Shown here: positions 16,352 through 25,796 of the stretch, piece by piece
Layout of the letters: each line of letters starts with the position of its first letter
Numbering within the stretch: position 1 is the first letter of the stretch
Assembly: GCA_020249465.1 (NCBI GenBank)
Contig: JADCFP010000078.1
Location: 1 to 64,000, forward strand
Direction: 5' to 3'
Origin: Roseomonas sp.
Lineage (GTDB): Bacteria > Pseudomonadota > Alphaproteobacteria > Acetobacterales > Acetobacteraceae
Length of the DNA: 64,000 nt
Position numbers and translations under genes: made by a program
The notes under the pieces: generated by a model
Databases searched by the model: none
Seen by the model: only the letters and a program-made list of their open reading frames with translations
Told to the model about the DNA's origin: nothing

Positions 16352-17863
16352 TTATTGATCCGGCGCTTGGGGTTCAACCGCCGGCGGGGGCGCTTCCTTG
16401 GCGGATGAATCGCGTGAACCGGCAGCACCGGAACGCAGCACCACCATCAGCTTTTCAATCGCGGTTGGCTTGTCACAACGGTCAATCGCGGCGGCTTCGG
16501 CGGCCAGACGGTCCAAGGCCAATTCATAGATCTGGCGTTCGCTGAAGGATTGGTCGGGCTGGCCGGCATTGCGAAACAGGTCGCGCACCACTTCGGCAAT
16601 CTGCACCGGGTCGCCGGAATTGATCTTCGCCTCATATTCCTGGGCGCGGCGGGACCACATGGTGCGCTTGATGCGCGCACGGCCCTTCAGCGTATCCATG
16701 GCCGGCTGGAAGCTTTCCGTGGTGCAAAGCTTGCGCAAGCCCGAAGATGACGCCTTGTTCACCGGCACACTCAGCTTCATCCGGTTTTCCTCAAAGGTCA
16801 CTTCAATGACCTGCAAGGAATAGCCGGCGGCCTCCACCGTGCGGATGCCCTGCACCGTGCCCACCCCATGGGTTGGATAGACGACGTAATCGCCTGTCTT
16901 GAATTCCTGCTTCGGGGCGGCGGGCGGTTTGGGCGAAGACGACATCGGCATTCCAGGACGAGGCGGGCCACCGCCCGGCGGGCGCATCCCTAATTGAACA
17001 TTCGGGCGCATGGTGGGTGGCGGCGGAGAAAGCGGTGAAATACTGGGCGGCGGCGCCGGGCGCGGTGCAGGCGCGGGGGCAGGTGGCGTGACCATGGCCA
17101 CGGCCGGCGCCTGGATCAGCGCTGCCTTGGGAGGGGTCTCTGGCGCCACGGGTGCCGGGCTTGGCGCTTCCTGCAAGCCGGAGGCCGGGGCTGCCGGTTC
17201 GGACTTGGCTTCGACCACGGGCGCAGGCTTGGCCTTGGCTTTGGGCGCGGGCTTGGCGGGCGCGGGCGCAGCCTCGATCACTGGGGCGGCAGTGGGGGCC
17301 TCAGGCGCCGGGGCGGCAGGCTTGGCCGGCGCTTCAGCGGCGGCGGGAGCCGCGGGCTTTGCGGGCTTGGCCGGTGCCTCATTGGCCGGCAGCACTGGCT
17401 TCGTGACGGGCTTTTCAACCTTGGCGGGCGCCGCGGGCTTAGCGGGGGCGGGTGCCGCTTTCGCCTTGGCGGGCGCCGCGGCAGCGGCCTTGGGCGCAGG
17501 CTTCACAGCGGGCTTGGCGGCGAGCTTCGGCGCAGGCTTGGCGGCCGGTTTCGCAGCGGCCTTGGGGGCCGGCTTGGCGGCGGGCTTGCTCGCAGGCTTG
17601 GGCTTTGGCTTGGCTACAGGCTTCGCGGCAGATTTCGAGGCCGGCTTGACCGCAGGCTTCGCAACGCTTTTCGCAACGGGCTTCTTCACAGGTTTCGGCG
17701 CCACCTTCTTATTGGGCTTCGTGGTCGCCTTTGCCTTGGCGGAGGATTTCTTGGCGGCCGGCTTTGCCGCCGATTTCGCCTTGCTGGCCGGCTTCTTGGC
17801 CGTGGCACGGGCCGGCTTGGCGTTGCCCTTGGCGGACGCCTTGGACACTGGCTTGCGTGTCAT
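16352..17863 (-). CDS. carD: CarD-family regulator with H1-like N-terminal extension
   Basis: 503 aa, far longer than the usual 160-180 aa CarD. The CarD/TRCF RNA-polymerase-interaction domain starts at residue 321 (FKTGDYVVYPTHGVGTVQG) and continues with ENRMKLSVPVNKA, GLRKLC and the helical DNA-binding half (RRAQEYEAKINSGDPVQIAEVVRDLF). Residues 1 to about 110 are Lys/Ala/Pro repeats (KPAAKP, KPVAKS and similar) like histone H1 tails. About 110-316 is Ala/Pro-rich with some Glu, then a Pro/Met/Gly stretch. CarD stabilises the open promoter complex, chiefly of rRNA-type promoters. The tail probably adds non-specific DNA binding (inference). Last gene of the helicase-hslR-fdxA-carD group. Confidence 0.92.
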   Translation of the reverse strand: MTRKPVSKASAKGNAKPARATAKKPASKAKSAAKPAAKKSSAKAKATTKPNKKVAPKPVKKPVAKSVAKPAVKPASKSAAKPVAKPKPKPASKPAAKPAPKAAAKPAAKPAPKLAAKPAVKPAPKAAAAAPAKAKAAPAPAKPAAPAKVEKPVTKPVLPANEAPAKPAKPAAPAAAEAPAKPAAPAPEAPTAAPVIEAAPAPAKPAPKAKAKPAPVVEAKSEPAAPASGLQEAPSPAPVAPETPPKAALIQAPAVAMVTPPAPAPAPRPAPPPSISPLSPPPPTMRPNVQLGMRPPGGGPPRPGMPMSSSPKPPAAPKQEFKTGDYVVYPTHGVGTVQGIRTVEAAGYSLQVIEVTFEENRMKLSVPVNKASSSGLRKLCTTESFQPAMDTLKGRARIKRTMWSRRAQEYEAKINSGDPVQIAEVVRDLFRNAGQPDQSFSERQIYELALDRLAAEAAAIDRCDKPTAIEKLMVVLRSGAAGSRDSSAKEAPPPAVEPQAPDQ

Positions 17864-17985
17864 GAAAACAGGACTCCCAAAGCAGAACCCGGGCCAGCGC
17901 GACCCGGTTGAGAATACAGAGCATCATCCCCGGCAGACACCTGGGCAGAACCAGTGCTGGACAAGACGAATTCTCTTGATAGCAC

Positions 17986-18028
17986 AAAAAACGCTTCGGG
18001 TCACCCGCCCATCCGGCCATCGGGCGGG
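17986..18028 (-). terminator. Probable fdxA terminator
   Basis: Downstream of fdxA on the minus strand, a 7-bp GC stem (18004-18010 with 18022-18028) is followed, after about 12 nt, by a run of six T (A run on the plus strand at 17986-17991). The gap between stem and T run is longer than ideal. It lies in the 216-nt gap before carD, so carD probably has its own promoter. Confidence 0.4.
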
Positions 18029-18079
18029 GATTCACGACCAAAGCAGTCAGATATTTGCTGAGTTTCGGCGCAAAACCGC

Positions 18080-18412
18080 TCAGGGCTTGCCGGGATTGGG
18101 GCTGAGCAGCGCCTGTTTGCCGGGCTTGTCCTTCCAGTCATCCGCATCCGCCGGCGCTTCGCCCTTGCGGGTGATATTGGGCCATTGCTGGGCATAATCC
18201 CGGTTCAGCTCCACCCAGGGGGTCGCCTTGTCGTCGCTATCGGGCAGGATGGCCTCAGCGGGGCATTCCGGTTCGCAGACGCCGCAATCAATGCATTCAT
18301 CCGGGTGGATCACCAGCATGTTTTCGCCGACATAGAAGCAGTCCACCGGACAGACCTCCACGCAATCCATGTATTTGCAGTTGATGCAATTTTCGGTGAC
18401 GACATAGGTCAC
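18080..18412 (-). CDS. fdxA: 7Fe-8S ferredoxin FdxA
   Basis: 110 aa. Two cluster motifs are complete: [18 protein letters not shown] near the N-terminus (for the 3Fe-4S and one 4Fe-4S ligand set) and [12 protein letters not shown]. The remaining tail ([17 protein letters not shown]) is typical of FdxA in alphaproteobacteria. It is a soluble electron carrier. It sits between hslR and carD in an arrangement I recall as common in alphaproteobacteria. Confidence 0.96.
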   Translation of the reverse strand: MTYVVTENCINCKYMDCVEVCPVDCFYVGENMLVIHPDECIDCGVCEPECPAEAILPDSDDKATPWVELNRDYAQQWPNITRKGEAPADADDWKDKPGKQALLSPNPGKP

Positions 18413-18510
18413 TGGCGCGATTCCCTGGTGCTGAGCCTGTCCAAAACCGCGTCCAAAATGGCCGCAGACAAGAAATTAGACAAGGTGGGCTGACGCATGA
18501 CTGGCTTGTC

Positions 18511-18801
18511 TCAGGTGAGGGCCTCATAAAGCGTCTGCGCCTCAGAAGCCGGGCCGCGCCGTTCGGCGAGCGCCAGCACGCGCCAGAGGATGATCTGCCC
18601 CGCAGCACCCTGCCCGACCGAGAGCGTCAGCACATCCCCAGGGCGGAGCTTGGCATGGGGCTTTTCGGTTGGCAGGCGATTGATCCGCACCACGCCCTTT
18701 TCCACCTGCCGGGCGCATTCCGCCCGGGTCTTTCGAAAGCGCGCGCACCAAAGCCAGGCATCCAGCCGCTGATAATCCCGCCCTTCCGCCTCGGCCGTCA
18801 C
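18511..18801 (-). CDS. hslR: S4-domain RNA-binding protein (Hsp15-like)
   Basis: 96 aa, starting at GTG (18801), 10 nt after the helicase stop. The S4 RNA-binding fold is evident: QRLDAWLWCARFRKTRAE, CARQVEKGVVRINR and LRPGDVLTLSVG. E. coli Hsp15 rescues peptidyl-tRNA-bearing 50S subunits. Here it probably has a comparable ribosome-linked role. Close spacing to the RNA helicase gene suggests a joint RNA-related operon. Confidence 0.88.
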   Translation of the reverse strand: MTAEAEGRDYQRLDAWLWCARFRKTRAECARQVEKGVVRINRLPTEKPHAKLRPGDVLTLSVGQGAAGQIILWRVLALAERRGPASEAQTLYEALT

Positions 18802-18811
18802 GGCGCGCTGT

Positions 18812-21625
18812 TCAATCCTTCTTGAGCTTCAGCGCTGCGAGTACCGCAAAGGGGCTATCGGGGCGCGGCATGGGCGGCAGGGAAACGCGGTCTTCGCGCG
18901 GCGGGCGCGGGCCGCGGGGGCGGTCATTGCCGCCCTTATTGCCGTAATGCTGGCGCTGCTGCTGTTGCTGCTGGCCGCCTTCGGGCTTCGGGCGACGATC
19001 CGGGCGTTGATCGGGCCGACGTTCCGGGCGCTGCTGGTCGGGCGGCGCCTGATCGGGCGCGGCACCTTCGGCTGGCGCGGCTTCCTGCCGCCGCTGATCC
19101 GGGCGAGGGCCGCGTCGATCAGGGCGCCGGTCATCGCGGCGGGGGCCCTGCTGCTGGCGCGGTTCGAAGCGCGGCGTGCGCTGCTGGCCGATCCGTGCCG
19201 GGGCGGGTGGGCCGAAGTTCTTCTCATCGAGCGTTTCGGCCGGGATCAGCCGGAAGCCCATGGCATCCAACACAGGGCCGAGGTTTTCGCCCTTGATCCC
19301 AAGCCGGCTCGCCAGATCGCCCGGCAGCAGGGCAGGGGATTTGCGCGTCAGATGGCCCAATTCGCCGGCAATGCGTTCCGCCACATCCAGGCGCAACAAT
19401 ACGGGGCCTGCGGGCAGCCAGCCCATGGTCTCGGCAAAGCCGCGCGGCCAATCGGCCGGCGGCGCGACCGCGATCAACCCGCCGGAAGGCAGCTTCGGCG
19501 TTTCAATGCCCCTTAGCAGGGACCAAAGCTGCGCGCGCAGCGCCATGGCGCGCGGCTTCAAGGCTTCCGGCACGTAAAGCGCATAGCGCCCGGCGCGAAT
19601 GCCAATGCCCTTCAGCTTCTGGCGGAGATCAGGGCGGATTTCACCATCCGTGGCACCCATGGCCAGGCCCAATTCCTCCCGCAGCCGATAGGCCGGGCCG
19701 CGCAGCGTATTATCCTCGCTGGCTTTTTCTTCGGCGGTGAAGATCGCGCCCAGATCACGCTTCACCAAAGCCTCGATCCAAGTGGCCAAACGCGCACGAA
19801 TACGCTCACGCTGCGCGCCGTCGAGAAATTCTGAGGGCAGCACTTCAATCAGCGGCTTGCCGGGTTCGGAGCCAGGCTTCAGTTTCGCCACTTCTGCGAT
19901 GTCACCCAGCCCTGCGGGCATATTCGGCGCATGGGAATAGGCCCAAGTCACGGCGTGCTGCGGTGTGAGCGCGAATGCCTCATCCTTCGCGGATTCCAGC
20001 ATGGCTACACGGCGCGGGATTTCCGCCCCAAGTGCGCGGCGTGCGGCACGTAGCACCACGCGGCGTTCTTCTTCCTTCACAGCCGCGCCATCGGGTTCAA
20101 ACAGAAAGCCCTTCACATGGCCGACCGGATGGCCTTCCACCACCACTTCGCCGCGGCGCGTCACCGCCGAGAGCAGTTCCTCATCGCTTTCATCAAGTGC
20201 GCGGATCAGGTGCGCCGCGCGGCGATCCACAAAGCGCGCCGTCAGGCTTTCATGCAAAGCGTCGGAGACCATGTCTTCAACGCGCCGCGCTTCGGCCTGC
20301 AAGCCAGCGGCATCATCCAGCCAATCGGCGCGTGCGGCGACATAGGACCAGACGCGAATGGCCGAAAGCCGCGCCATCAGCGTATCAAGATCACCTTCCG
20401 CCATGCCAAGCTGTGCCAGCGATGACGCGACCCAATCGCGCGGCAGGCGGCCTTCGCGCGCCAGATGGGTGAAAATGCGCGCGCAAAGCCGCGTGTGGCT
20501 GTCATCCGCAAGCTTGCGGAAATCCGGCACCTGGCAGGCTTCCCAAAGCAGGCGCACGCGCGATGCGGTATCGGCCAGGCCGCGGATTTCCTCTTCCCGC
20601 ACCAGCATGGAAAGCGTGATGTGGTCCACCGCATCATGGCCCTTGGCGAGGCCCGGCTGCGGCGCCGGTGCGCCGAGTGCATCAAGCAACGTCTCGACCG
20701 AGGAAAAATCCAGATCGGAATTGCGCCAGGCGAGCGTCTTCAGCGGTTCAAAGGCATGGGTTTCGATTTGGGTGATGATCTCATCATCCAGAACGGGCGC
20801 ATCGGCTGTGGTGCCGAAAGTGCCATCGCGCATGCCGCGCCCGGCACGGCCGGCGATTTGCGCGATTTCCTGCGCAGTCAGCGCGCGCGGCTGATGACCA
20901 TCAAACTTATTGAGCGCGGCAAGGGCGACATGGTCCACATCCATGTTGAGGCCCATGCCAATCGCATCCGTCGCCACCAGGAAATCCACTTCCCGGTTTT
21001 GATAAAGGGCGACCTGCGCATTGCGGGTGCGCGGCGAAAGCCTGCCCATCACCACGGCGCAACCGCCACGCCGACGACGCACGGCTTCGGCAATGGCGTA
21101 AACCTCCTGCGCGCTGAAGGCGACAATCGCGGAACGTGCTGGCAGGCGCGATAGCTTGGCGGGGCCGGCATAAGTCAGTTGCGAAAGCCGCGCGCGGGTT
21201 TCGATTTCGGCGCGCGGAATCAGCCGGCGGAGCAAGGGCGCGATGGTCTCGGCCCCCAGGAACATGGTTTCCACCATGCCGCGCGCATTGAGCAGCCGAT
21301 CCGTAAACACATGCCCGCGATCAGGGTCCGCACAAAGCTGGATTTCATCTACGGCGAGGAATTCCACCGGCCGATCCAGCGGCATGGCTTCCACCGTGCA
21401 GGCGAAATATTTCGCCTCAGGCGGGACGATTTTTTCCTCACCGGTGATGAGCGCGACGAAGCGCTCACCCTTCATCGCCACCATGCGATCATAATTTTCA
21501 CGCGCCAGCAGCCGCAGCGGAAAGCCGATACTGCCCGAGGCATGGGCGAGCATCCGCTCAATCGCGAGGTGGGTCTTGCCGGTATTGGTCGGGCCGAGGA
21601 TGGCGCGAACCCTGGGTTCGAACAT
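18812..21625 (-). CDS. SUV3-like DEAD/DEAH RNA helicase with disordered tail
   Basis: 937 aa from the ATG at 21625; an in-frame ATG at 21691 gives 959 aa and cannot be excluded, as neither has a good ribosome site. Motif I is GPTNTGKTH (residues 11-19), motif II DEIQ (93-96), and motif VI QIAGRAGRG (256-264), matching the SUV3/MgpS helicase family. A long middle domain follows. The last 140 residues or so are very rich in Arg, Pro, Asp and Gln (including QQQQQQ), probably disordered and RNA-binding. Role: RNA unwinding or decay, inferred from family. Confidence 0.9.
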   Translation of the reverse strand: MFEPRVRAILGPTNTGKTHLAIERMLAHASGSIGFPLRLLARENYDRMVAMKGERFVALITGEEKIVPPEAKYFACTVEAMPLDRPVEFLAVDEIQLCADPDRGHVFTDRLLNARGMVETMFLGAETIAPLLRRLIPRAEIETRARLSQLTYAGPAKLSRLPARSAIVAFSAQEVYAIAEAVRRRRGGCAVVMGRLSPRTRNAQVALYQNREVDFLVATDAIGMGLNMDVDHVALAALNKFDGHQPRALTAQEIAQIAGRAGRGMRDGTFGTTADAPVLDDEIITQIETHAFEPLKTLAWRNSDLDFSSVETLLDALGAPAPQPGLAKGHDAVDHITLSMLVREEEIRGLADTASRVRLLWEACQVPDFRKLADDSHTRLCARIFTHLAREGRLPRDWVASSLAQLGMAEGDLDTLMARLSAIRVWSYVAARADWLDDAAGLQAEARRVEDMVSDALHESLTARFVDRRAAHLIRALDESDEELLSAVTRRGEVVVEGHPVGHVKGFLFEPDGAAVKEEERRVVLRAARRALGAEIPRRVAMLESAKDEAFALTPQHAVTWAYSHAPNMPAGLGDIAEVAKLKPGSEPGKPLIEVLPSEFLDGAQRERIRARLATWIEALVKRDLGAIFTAEEKASEDNTLRGPAYRLREELGLAMGATDGEIRPDLRQKLKGIGIRAGRYALYVPEALKPRAMALRAQLWSLLRGIETPKLPSGGLIAVAPPADWPRGFAETMGWLPAGPVLLRLDVAERIAGELGHLTRKSPALLPGDLASRLGIKGENLGPVLDAMGFRLIPAETLDEKNFGPPAPARIGQQRTPRFEPRQQQGPRRDDRRPDRRGPRPDQRRQEAAPAEGAAPDQAPPDQQRPERRPDQRPDRRPKPEGGQQQQQQRQHYGNKGGNDRPRGPRPPREDRVSLPPMPRPDSPFAVLAALKLKKD

Positions 21626-21724
21626 GCGGGGGTCACTGTCCAAGAAAGAAAAACGCGACGCTCCGTGGCATGATGCGTCGCGCTTGTCCATGGTGGCGGC
21701 TACGGGCAGGGTGGTGGGCCCGTG

Positions 21725-22861
21725 ATGAACCCCGCCACCCGCTTCGCCCTGATCTATGCCGCGCAATTCGCGGCCTTTGGCGTGATGATGCCGTTTCTGC
21801 CGCCGCTATTGCTGGCGCGCGGGTTGACGCCGGCTGATCTGGGCACGGTTTTGGCGGCTGGTAGCGCGCTGAAATTGCTGGCGGGGCCTTTGGGCGGGCG
21901 GGTTGCGGATTGGCTGGGTGATCCGCGGCTGGTGCTGATTTGCTGCACCGGCGCGGCGGCAATTTTCGCGGCTGGGTTCGGCGTGACGGCCGGGTTTTGG
22001 GCGCTGCTTTTGGTGAATCTGGCGCTGGCGGCAGCACTGGCGCCGACCACCGCACTTGCCGATGCCATGGCGCTGCGCGCCGCGCGGGAGCCCCCTGGCT
22101 TTGATTATGGTCGCGCCCGCGCGGCGGGTTCCGTCAGTTACATTCTGGCCGCCGTGCTGGCGGGCGCGTTGGTGGGCGTTTTGGGTGCGGGCAGTGCCGC
22201 CTGGCTGATTGCCGCCATGCTTGGCCTTGGCGCGGCAGCGGCCTTTCTGCTGCCGAGCGCCGAGGGTTTCGGGCGCGGCGGCGCAAGCGGGTTTCGCGCG
22301 GCACTGGCGCTGCCTTGGCTTAGGCGCCTGATGCTGATTGCCGCGCTGATGCAGGGCAGCCACGCGGCCTATTACGCCTTTGGGTCCATCCATTGGCAGG
22401 CTTTGGGCTTCAGCGCCGGGGTGATTGGCCTGCTTTGGGCCTGGGGTGTAGTGGCCGAGGTAGCGCTGTTCCTGTGGGGGCGCGGCCTGGTGGAGCGGCT
22501 TGGCGTGCGGGGCTTGATATGGCTCGCCGCCGGGGCAGGCTTGGTCCGCTGGCCGATCATGGCGGTCAGTGAAAGCCTGCCGCCCCTGATTTTCGCGCAG
22601 GCGATGCATGCGCTGACCTTTGGCGCCATGCATTTGGCGGCGATACGGCTATTGCAGGAACGTGTGCCGGCAAGCCTGGGCGGTACGGCGCAGACGCTGC
22701 TGGGGGCAGCGGTTGGCGCAATGACGACGCTGCTGACCTTGGCGTCCGGGCCTGGCTATGCCGCGTTGGGGGCCGGGATTTTTTGGGCCATGGCGGGGCT
22801 TTGTGGGGTGGTGGCGGTCTTGGGGGGGTGGGGAGCCTCAGCCGCAGAAAACGCCCGATGA
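21725..22861 (+). CDS. MFS transporter (phenylpropionate permease-like)
   Basis: 378 aa, about 12 membrane segments. The N-terminus (FALIYAAQFAAFGVMMPFLPPLLLARGL) and GPLGGRVADWLGDPR resemble the MFS_1-like/HcaT group, which includes 3-phenylpropionate and nucleoside carriers; substrate not determinable. GTG at 21722 is an alternative start immediately before the ATG. It is divergent from the helicase gene with only about 100 nt between starts. Confidence 0.8.
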   Translation: MNPATRFALIYAAQFAAFGVMMPFLPPLLLARGLTPADLGTVLAAGSALKLLAGPLGGRVADWLGDPRLVLICCTGAAAIFAAGFGVTAGFWALLLVNLALAAALAPTTALADAMALRAAREPPGFDYGRARAAGSVSYILAAVLAGALVGVLGAGSAAWLIAAMLGLGAAAAFLLPSAEGFGRGGASGFRAALALPWLRRLMLIAALMQGSHAAYYAFGSIHWQALGFSAGVIGLLWAWGVVAEVALFLWGRGLVERLGVRGLIWLAAGAGLVRWPIMAVSESLPPLIFAQAMHALTFGAMHLAAIRLLQERVPASLGGTAQTLLGAAVGAMTTLLTLASGPGYAALGAGIFWAMAGLCGVVAVLGGWGASAAENAR

Positions 22862-22888
22862 TGTGATGTGATGCGCCAGCCTCCGGGC

Positions 22889-24034
22889 CTAGAGGGGCGC
22901 GCCGGGTCTGCCCAAGGTTTCCAGCAGGCGCAGCAAAAGGCGCGTGCGCGGCAGCAGGCCGGAAATCAGCACGTGTTCTTCATGCGTATGCGGTCCATGG
23001 CCAATCACGCCGAGGCCATCCAGTGTCGGAATACCCAGTGCGCCGGTGAAATTGCCATCACTGCCTCCGCCCGCGATCCTTTCGCCCGCAATTTGAAAAC
23101 CGATCTCGCGCGCCAAACCGCAGGCATGATCATAAAGCGCCTGAATGGCAGGGGTTTTGACGAAAGGCGGGCGTGACAGGCCCGGCGTCACTTCAAGCTT
23201 GGCATCGGGATCATGCGGGCGCAGCGCCAGAATGGCAGCGCGCAATTCCCCTTCTTCCCGGGCGGTCGGCACCAAAGCATAGCAAATGGCGCGACATTCG
23301 GCGGGCACCATGTTTTCATGCGTGCCGCCTTGGACAATGCCGATATTGACGAAGAAATTACGCGCGTGATCGGTCAAATCCTCCAAAGCCAGGATCTGAT
23401 GCGCCATTTCGCGAATGGCACTGCGGCCTTCCGCGTGATAGGCGCCGGCATGGGCGGGGCGACCAATGGTCTTGAGGTGCCAGCGCGCAATGCCATGGCG
23501 TGCAATGGTCAATTTGCCGCCCTCGCCCGATGGTTCCATGACAAGCACGGCCCGATGCTGCGCCGCCACGGCTTCAATGGCGGCGCGGGAGGATGGGCTG
23601 CCCATTTCCTCATCCGGGATCATCATGATGGTGACTGGCAGAAAGGGCTTGCGGCCATGTGCGTGCAAATATGCCAATGCGGCAAAGGCCAGCGCATTGC
23701 CGCCCTTCATATCATAAATGCCGGGCCCATAGGCGCGATCACCTTCGATACGAAACGGCAAAGGCCCAGCCAGGGTGCCCATGGGATGCACCGTATCCAT
23801 ATGCCCAAGCAGCAATAGGCCGGGGCCTGGCGTTTCACCTGCAACGCGGCCAAGGACAATATCGCCAAAGCCTTGCTGGCCAGGAATGCGTTCAATGCTG
23901 GCACCAAAACCGCGCATTTCAGCCTGCACGAAATCCGCAAGGCGATTGACGGCGGCGGCATCTTGCGTCGGGCTTTCAAACAGCACCCATTCCTGTATCG
24001 AGCGCAAAATGGCTTCCGTGGTCAATGCCTGCAT
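22889..24034 (-). CDS. M20 family metallopeptidase (glutamate carboxypeptidase-like)
   Basis: 381 aa. Zinc ligands and catalytic residues are in the M20 order: LLLGHMDTVHP (His, Asp), YGPGIYDMKGG (bridging Asp), PDEEMGSPSS (catalytic Glu and ligand Glu), VMEPSGEGG, and the C-terminal His in GPHTHEEHV. The dimerisation domain lies around residues 180-290 (GRPAHAGAYHAEGRSAI). Closest in style to carboxypeptidase G2, which removes C-terminal glutamate from folates or peptides. No signal peptide. It is divergent from the amidohydrolase-ABC operon and may process what that imports. Confidence 0.88.
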   Translation of the reverse strand: MQALTTEAILRSIQEWVLFESPTQDAAAVNRLADFVQAEMRGFGASIERIPGQQGFGDIVLGRVAGETPGPGLLLLGHMDTVHPMGTLAGPLPFRIEGDRAYGPGIYDMKGGNALAFAALAYLHAHGRKPFLPVTIMMIPDEEMGSPSSRAAIEAVAAQHRAVLVMEPSGEGGKLTIARHGIARWHLKTIGRPAHAGAYHAEGRSAIREMAHQILALEDLTDHARNFFVNIGIVQGGTHENMVPAECRAICYALVPTAREEGELRAAILALRPHDPDAKLEVTPGLSRPPFVKTPAIQALYDHACGLAREIGFQIAGERIAGGGSDGNFTGALGIPTLDGLGVIGHGPHTHEEHVLISGLLPRTRLLLRLLETLGRPGAPL

Positions 24035-24176
24035 GTGAGCCTTTTCCCCCGTTGAAGAGTTTCATCATAAGGCTAGAAGCGTCCGGCGAAAGCCCCAAGT
24101 CCTGGCCTGTGTGAAGCCGCGCGAAGGGTGCAAAAACCCGCTTGACGTCGTGGGCTGGCGCCCTGACAGTCTCACC

Positions 24177-25796
24177 ATGCAGGCTGATCTTTTATGTTAC
24201 AACGGTGGCGTGTTTCAGGGCTTGGGTGCGGGGATTTCCCATGCGCTCGCCATTCATTCTGGCCGCATCATCGCGCTTGGTGATGATGCGCTGGCCGCTG
24301 CGGGGCCTGACACCAAACGCCTTGACCTTGCCGGACGCCTCGCCATTCCCGCCTTCAATGAAGCGCATATGCATCTGCTTCCCTATGGGCTTGGTCTGTC
24401 GCAGGTCAATCTGCGCGCCGAGGAAGTCAGGAGCCTTGATGAATTGCTGGCGCGCATCCGCAAGGCTGCGTCAACCGCGCCAAAAGGCGCCTGGATTCTG
24501 GGGCGCGGTTATGATCACAGCGCGCTGGATATTGGCCGCCATCCCGATATGGCGGAACTTGATAAGGCAGCGCCGGACAATCCCGTTTTCATCACGCGCA
24601 CCTGCGGCCATATGGGCGTTGCCAATGGGGCGGCGCTCCGCCTGGCAGGTGTTGGCCACAATACGCCAGACCCTGAAGGGGGTGTGATTGAACGCAAGGG
24701 CGGGCGGCTGACTGGCTTGTTTCAAGAACGCGCCATGCGCCTGGTGCGGGATGTGATGCCGCCACCAAGCGAAGCGGAAATGGTGGAAGCGATCGAACGC
24801 GCTTCACTGCATTTGGCGTCGCTGGGTTTCGCATCCGCAACCGATATGAATGTGGGCATGACCGCGGGCATGGCGGAGATCAGCGCCTATGAAACCGCCA
24901 AGCGCAACGGGCGCCTGCCGCTCCGCCTGTGGCAGGTTCTGGCCGGTAATCCTGAAGGCATTGCCGCCGATGCCTGGGCCGCAGGGCTGCGCCCAATGGC
25001 GGGCGATGATTCTCTCCGTTGGGGCGCGGTGAAGGTCTTCGCGGATGGCAGCGCCGGCGGGCTGACTGCCGCTTTCTTCGAACCCTATCTGGCATCCGCG
25101 GGCGGTGGCACCGGCGTTTTCACCTTTCCTGATGAGACCATTCATGCGTTGCTGAAATTGTATCATGAGCAGGGCTGGCAATTGGATATCCACGCCATTG
25201 GTGATGCCGCGATTGAACAGGTGTTGCGCGGCATGGAGGCAGCGGATTCGCCCACGCATCCCTTCACCGGTCGGCGCCATCGGATTGAACATTGTGGCTT
25301 CGTCACGCGTGACCAGCGGCGACGTATGCTGGCGCGCGGGATTTTGCCGGTGCCGCAACCGGTCTTCATGTATGAATTCGGTGATCTTTATGTGCGCAAC
25401 CTTGGCATGGCGCGGGCCGAAGCGGCCTATCCCATGAAGACCTGGCTGGATGAGGGTCATCACCCGGCGGCTTCGTCCGATTGTCCGGTTTCCACGGTTG
25501 ATCCCTTCATCAATCTCTACACCATGCTGACGCGGCGCACGAATAAGGGCAGCGTGCTGGGTGAGGCAGAGCGCTTGACCGTGGCTGAAGCGCTGCATTG
25601 CTATAGCTGGTGTGGCGCCCATACCCAATTCGCCGAAGATCGGCGCGGCAGCTTGGCGCCTGGCATGCAAGCTGATGTGGCGATCCTGTCGCGCGATATC
25701 TTCACACTGGATGCCGAGGAAATTCCATCGGTGCAGGTTGATGCCACCCTGCGCGATGGCGCGCCGATCTTTGACCGCCACGGGGTCTTTGCCTGA
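24177..25796 (+). CDS. Amidohydrolase, YtcJ-like (amidohydrolase 3 family)
   Basis: 539 aa from the ATG at 24177; an earlier in-frame start lacks similarity. Metal-site features are NEAHMHLLPYG (the HxH of strand 1), the beta-barrel metal Lys region around WGAVKVFADGSAGGLTAAFF, the family signature DIHAIGDAAIEQVL, RHRIEHCGF, and ASSDCPVSTVDPF with the catalytic Asp. Members hydrolyse amide or cyclic amide substrates or esters; the substrate is unknown. First gene of the ABC operon, coupled to dppB by TGATG. Confidence 0.88.
   Translation: MQADLLCYNGGVFQGLGAGISHALAIHSGRIIALGDDALAAAGPDTKRLDLAGRLAIPAFNEAHMHLLPYGLGLSQVNLRAEEVRSLDELLARIRKAASTAPKGAWILGRGYDHSALDIGRHPDMAELDKAAPDNPVFITRTCGHMGVANGAALRLAGVGHNTPDPEGGVIERKGGRLTGLFQERAMRLVRDVMPPPSEAEMVEAIERASLHLASLGFASATDMNVGMTAGMAEISAYETAKRNGRLPLRLWQVLAGNPEGIAADAWAAGLRPMAGDDSLRWGAVKVFADGSAGGLTAAFFEPYLASAGGGTGVFTFPDETIHALLKLYHEQGWQLDIHAIGDAAIEQVLRGMEAADSPTHPFTGRRHRIEHCGFVTRDQRRRMLARGILPVPQPVFMYEFGDLYVRNLGMARAEAAYPMKTWLDEGHHPAASSDCPVSTVDPFINLYTMLTRRTNKGSVLGEAERLTVAEALHCYSWCGAHTQFAEDRRGSLAPGMQADVAILSRDIFTLDAEEIPSVQVDATLRDGAPIFDRHGVFA

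Noticed and set aside
17010-18197. Long plus-strand open frame (395 codons, Gly/Ala-rich) opposite carD
   Set aside because: It is the antisense shadow of the repetitive Lys/Ala/Pro coding region; low complexity, no domain, no ribosome site.
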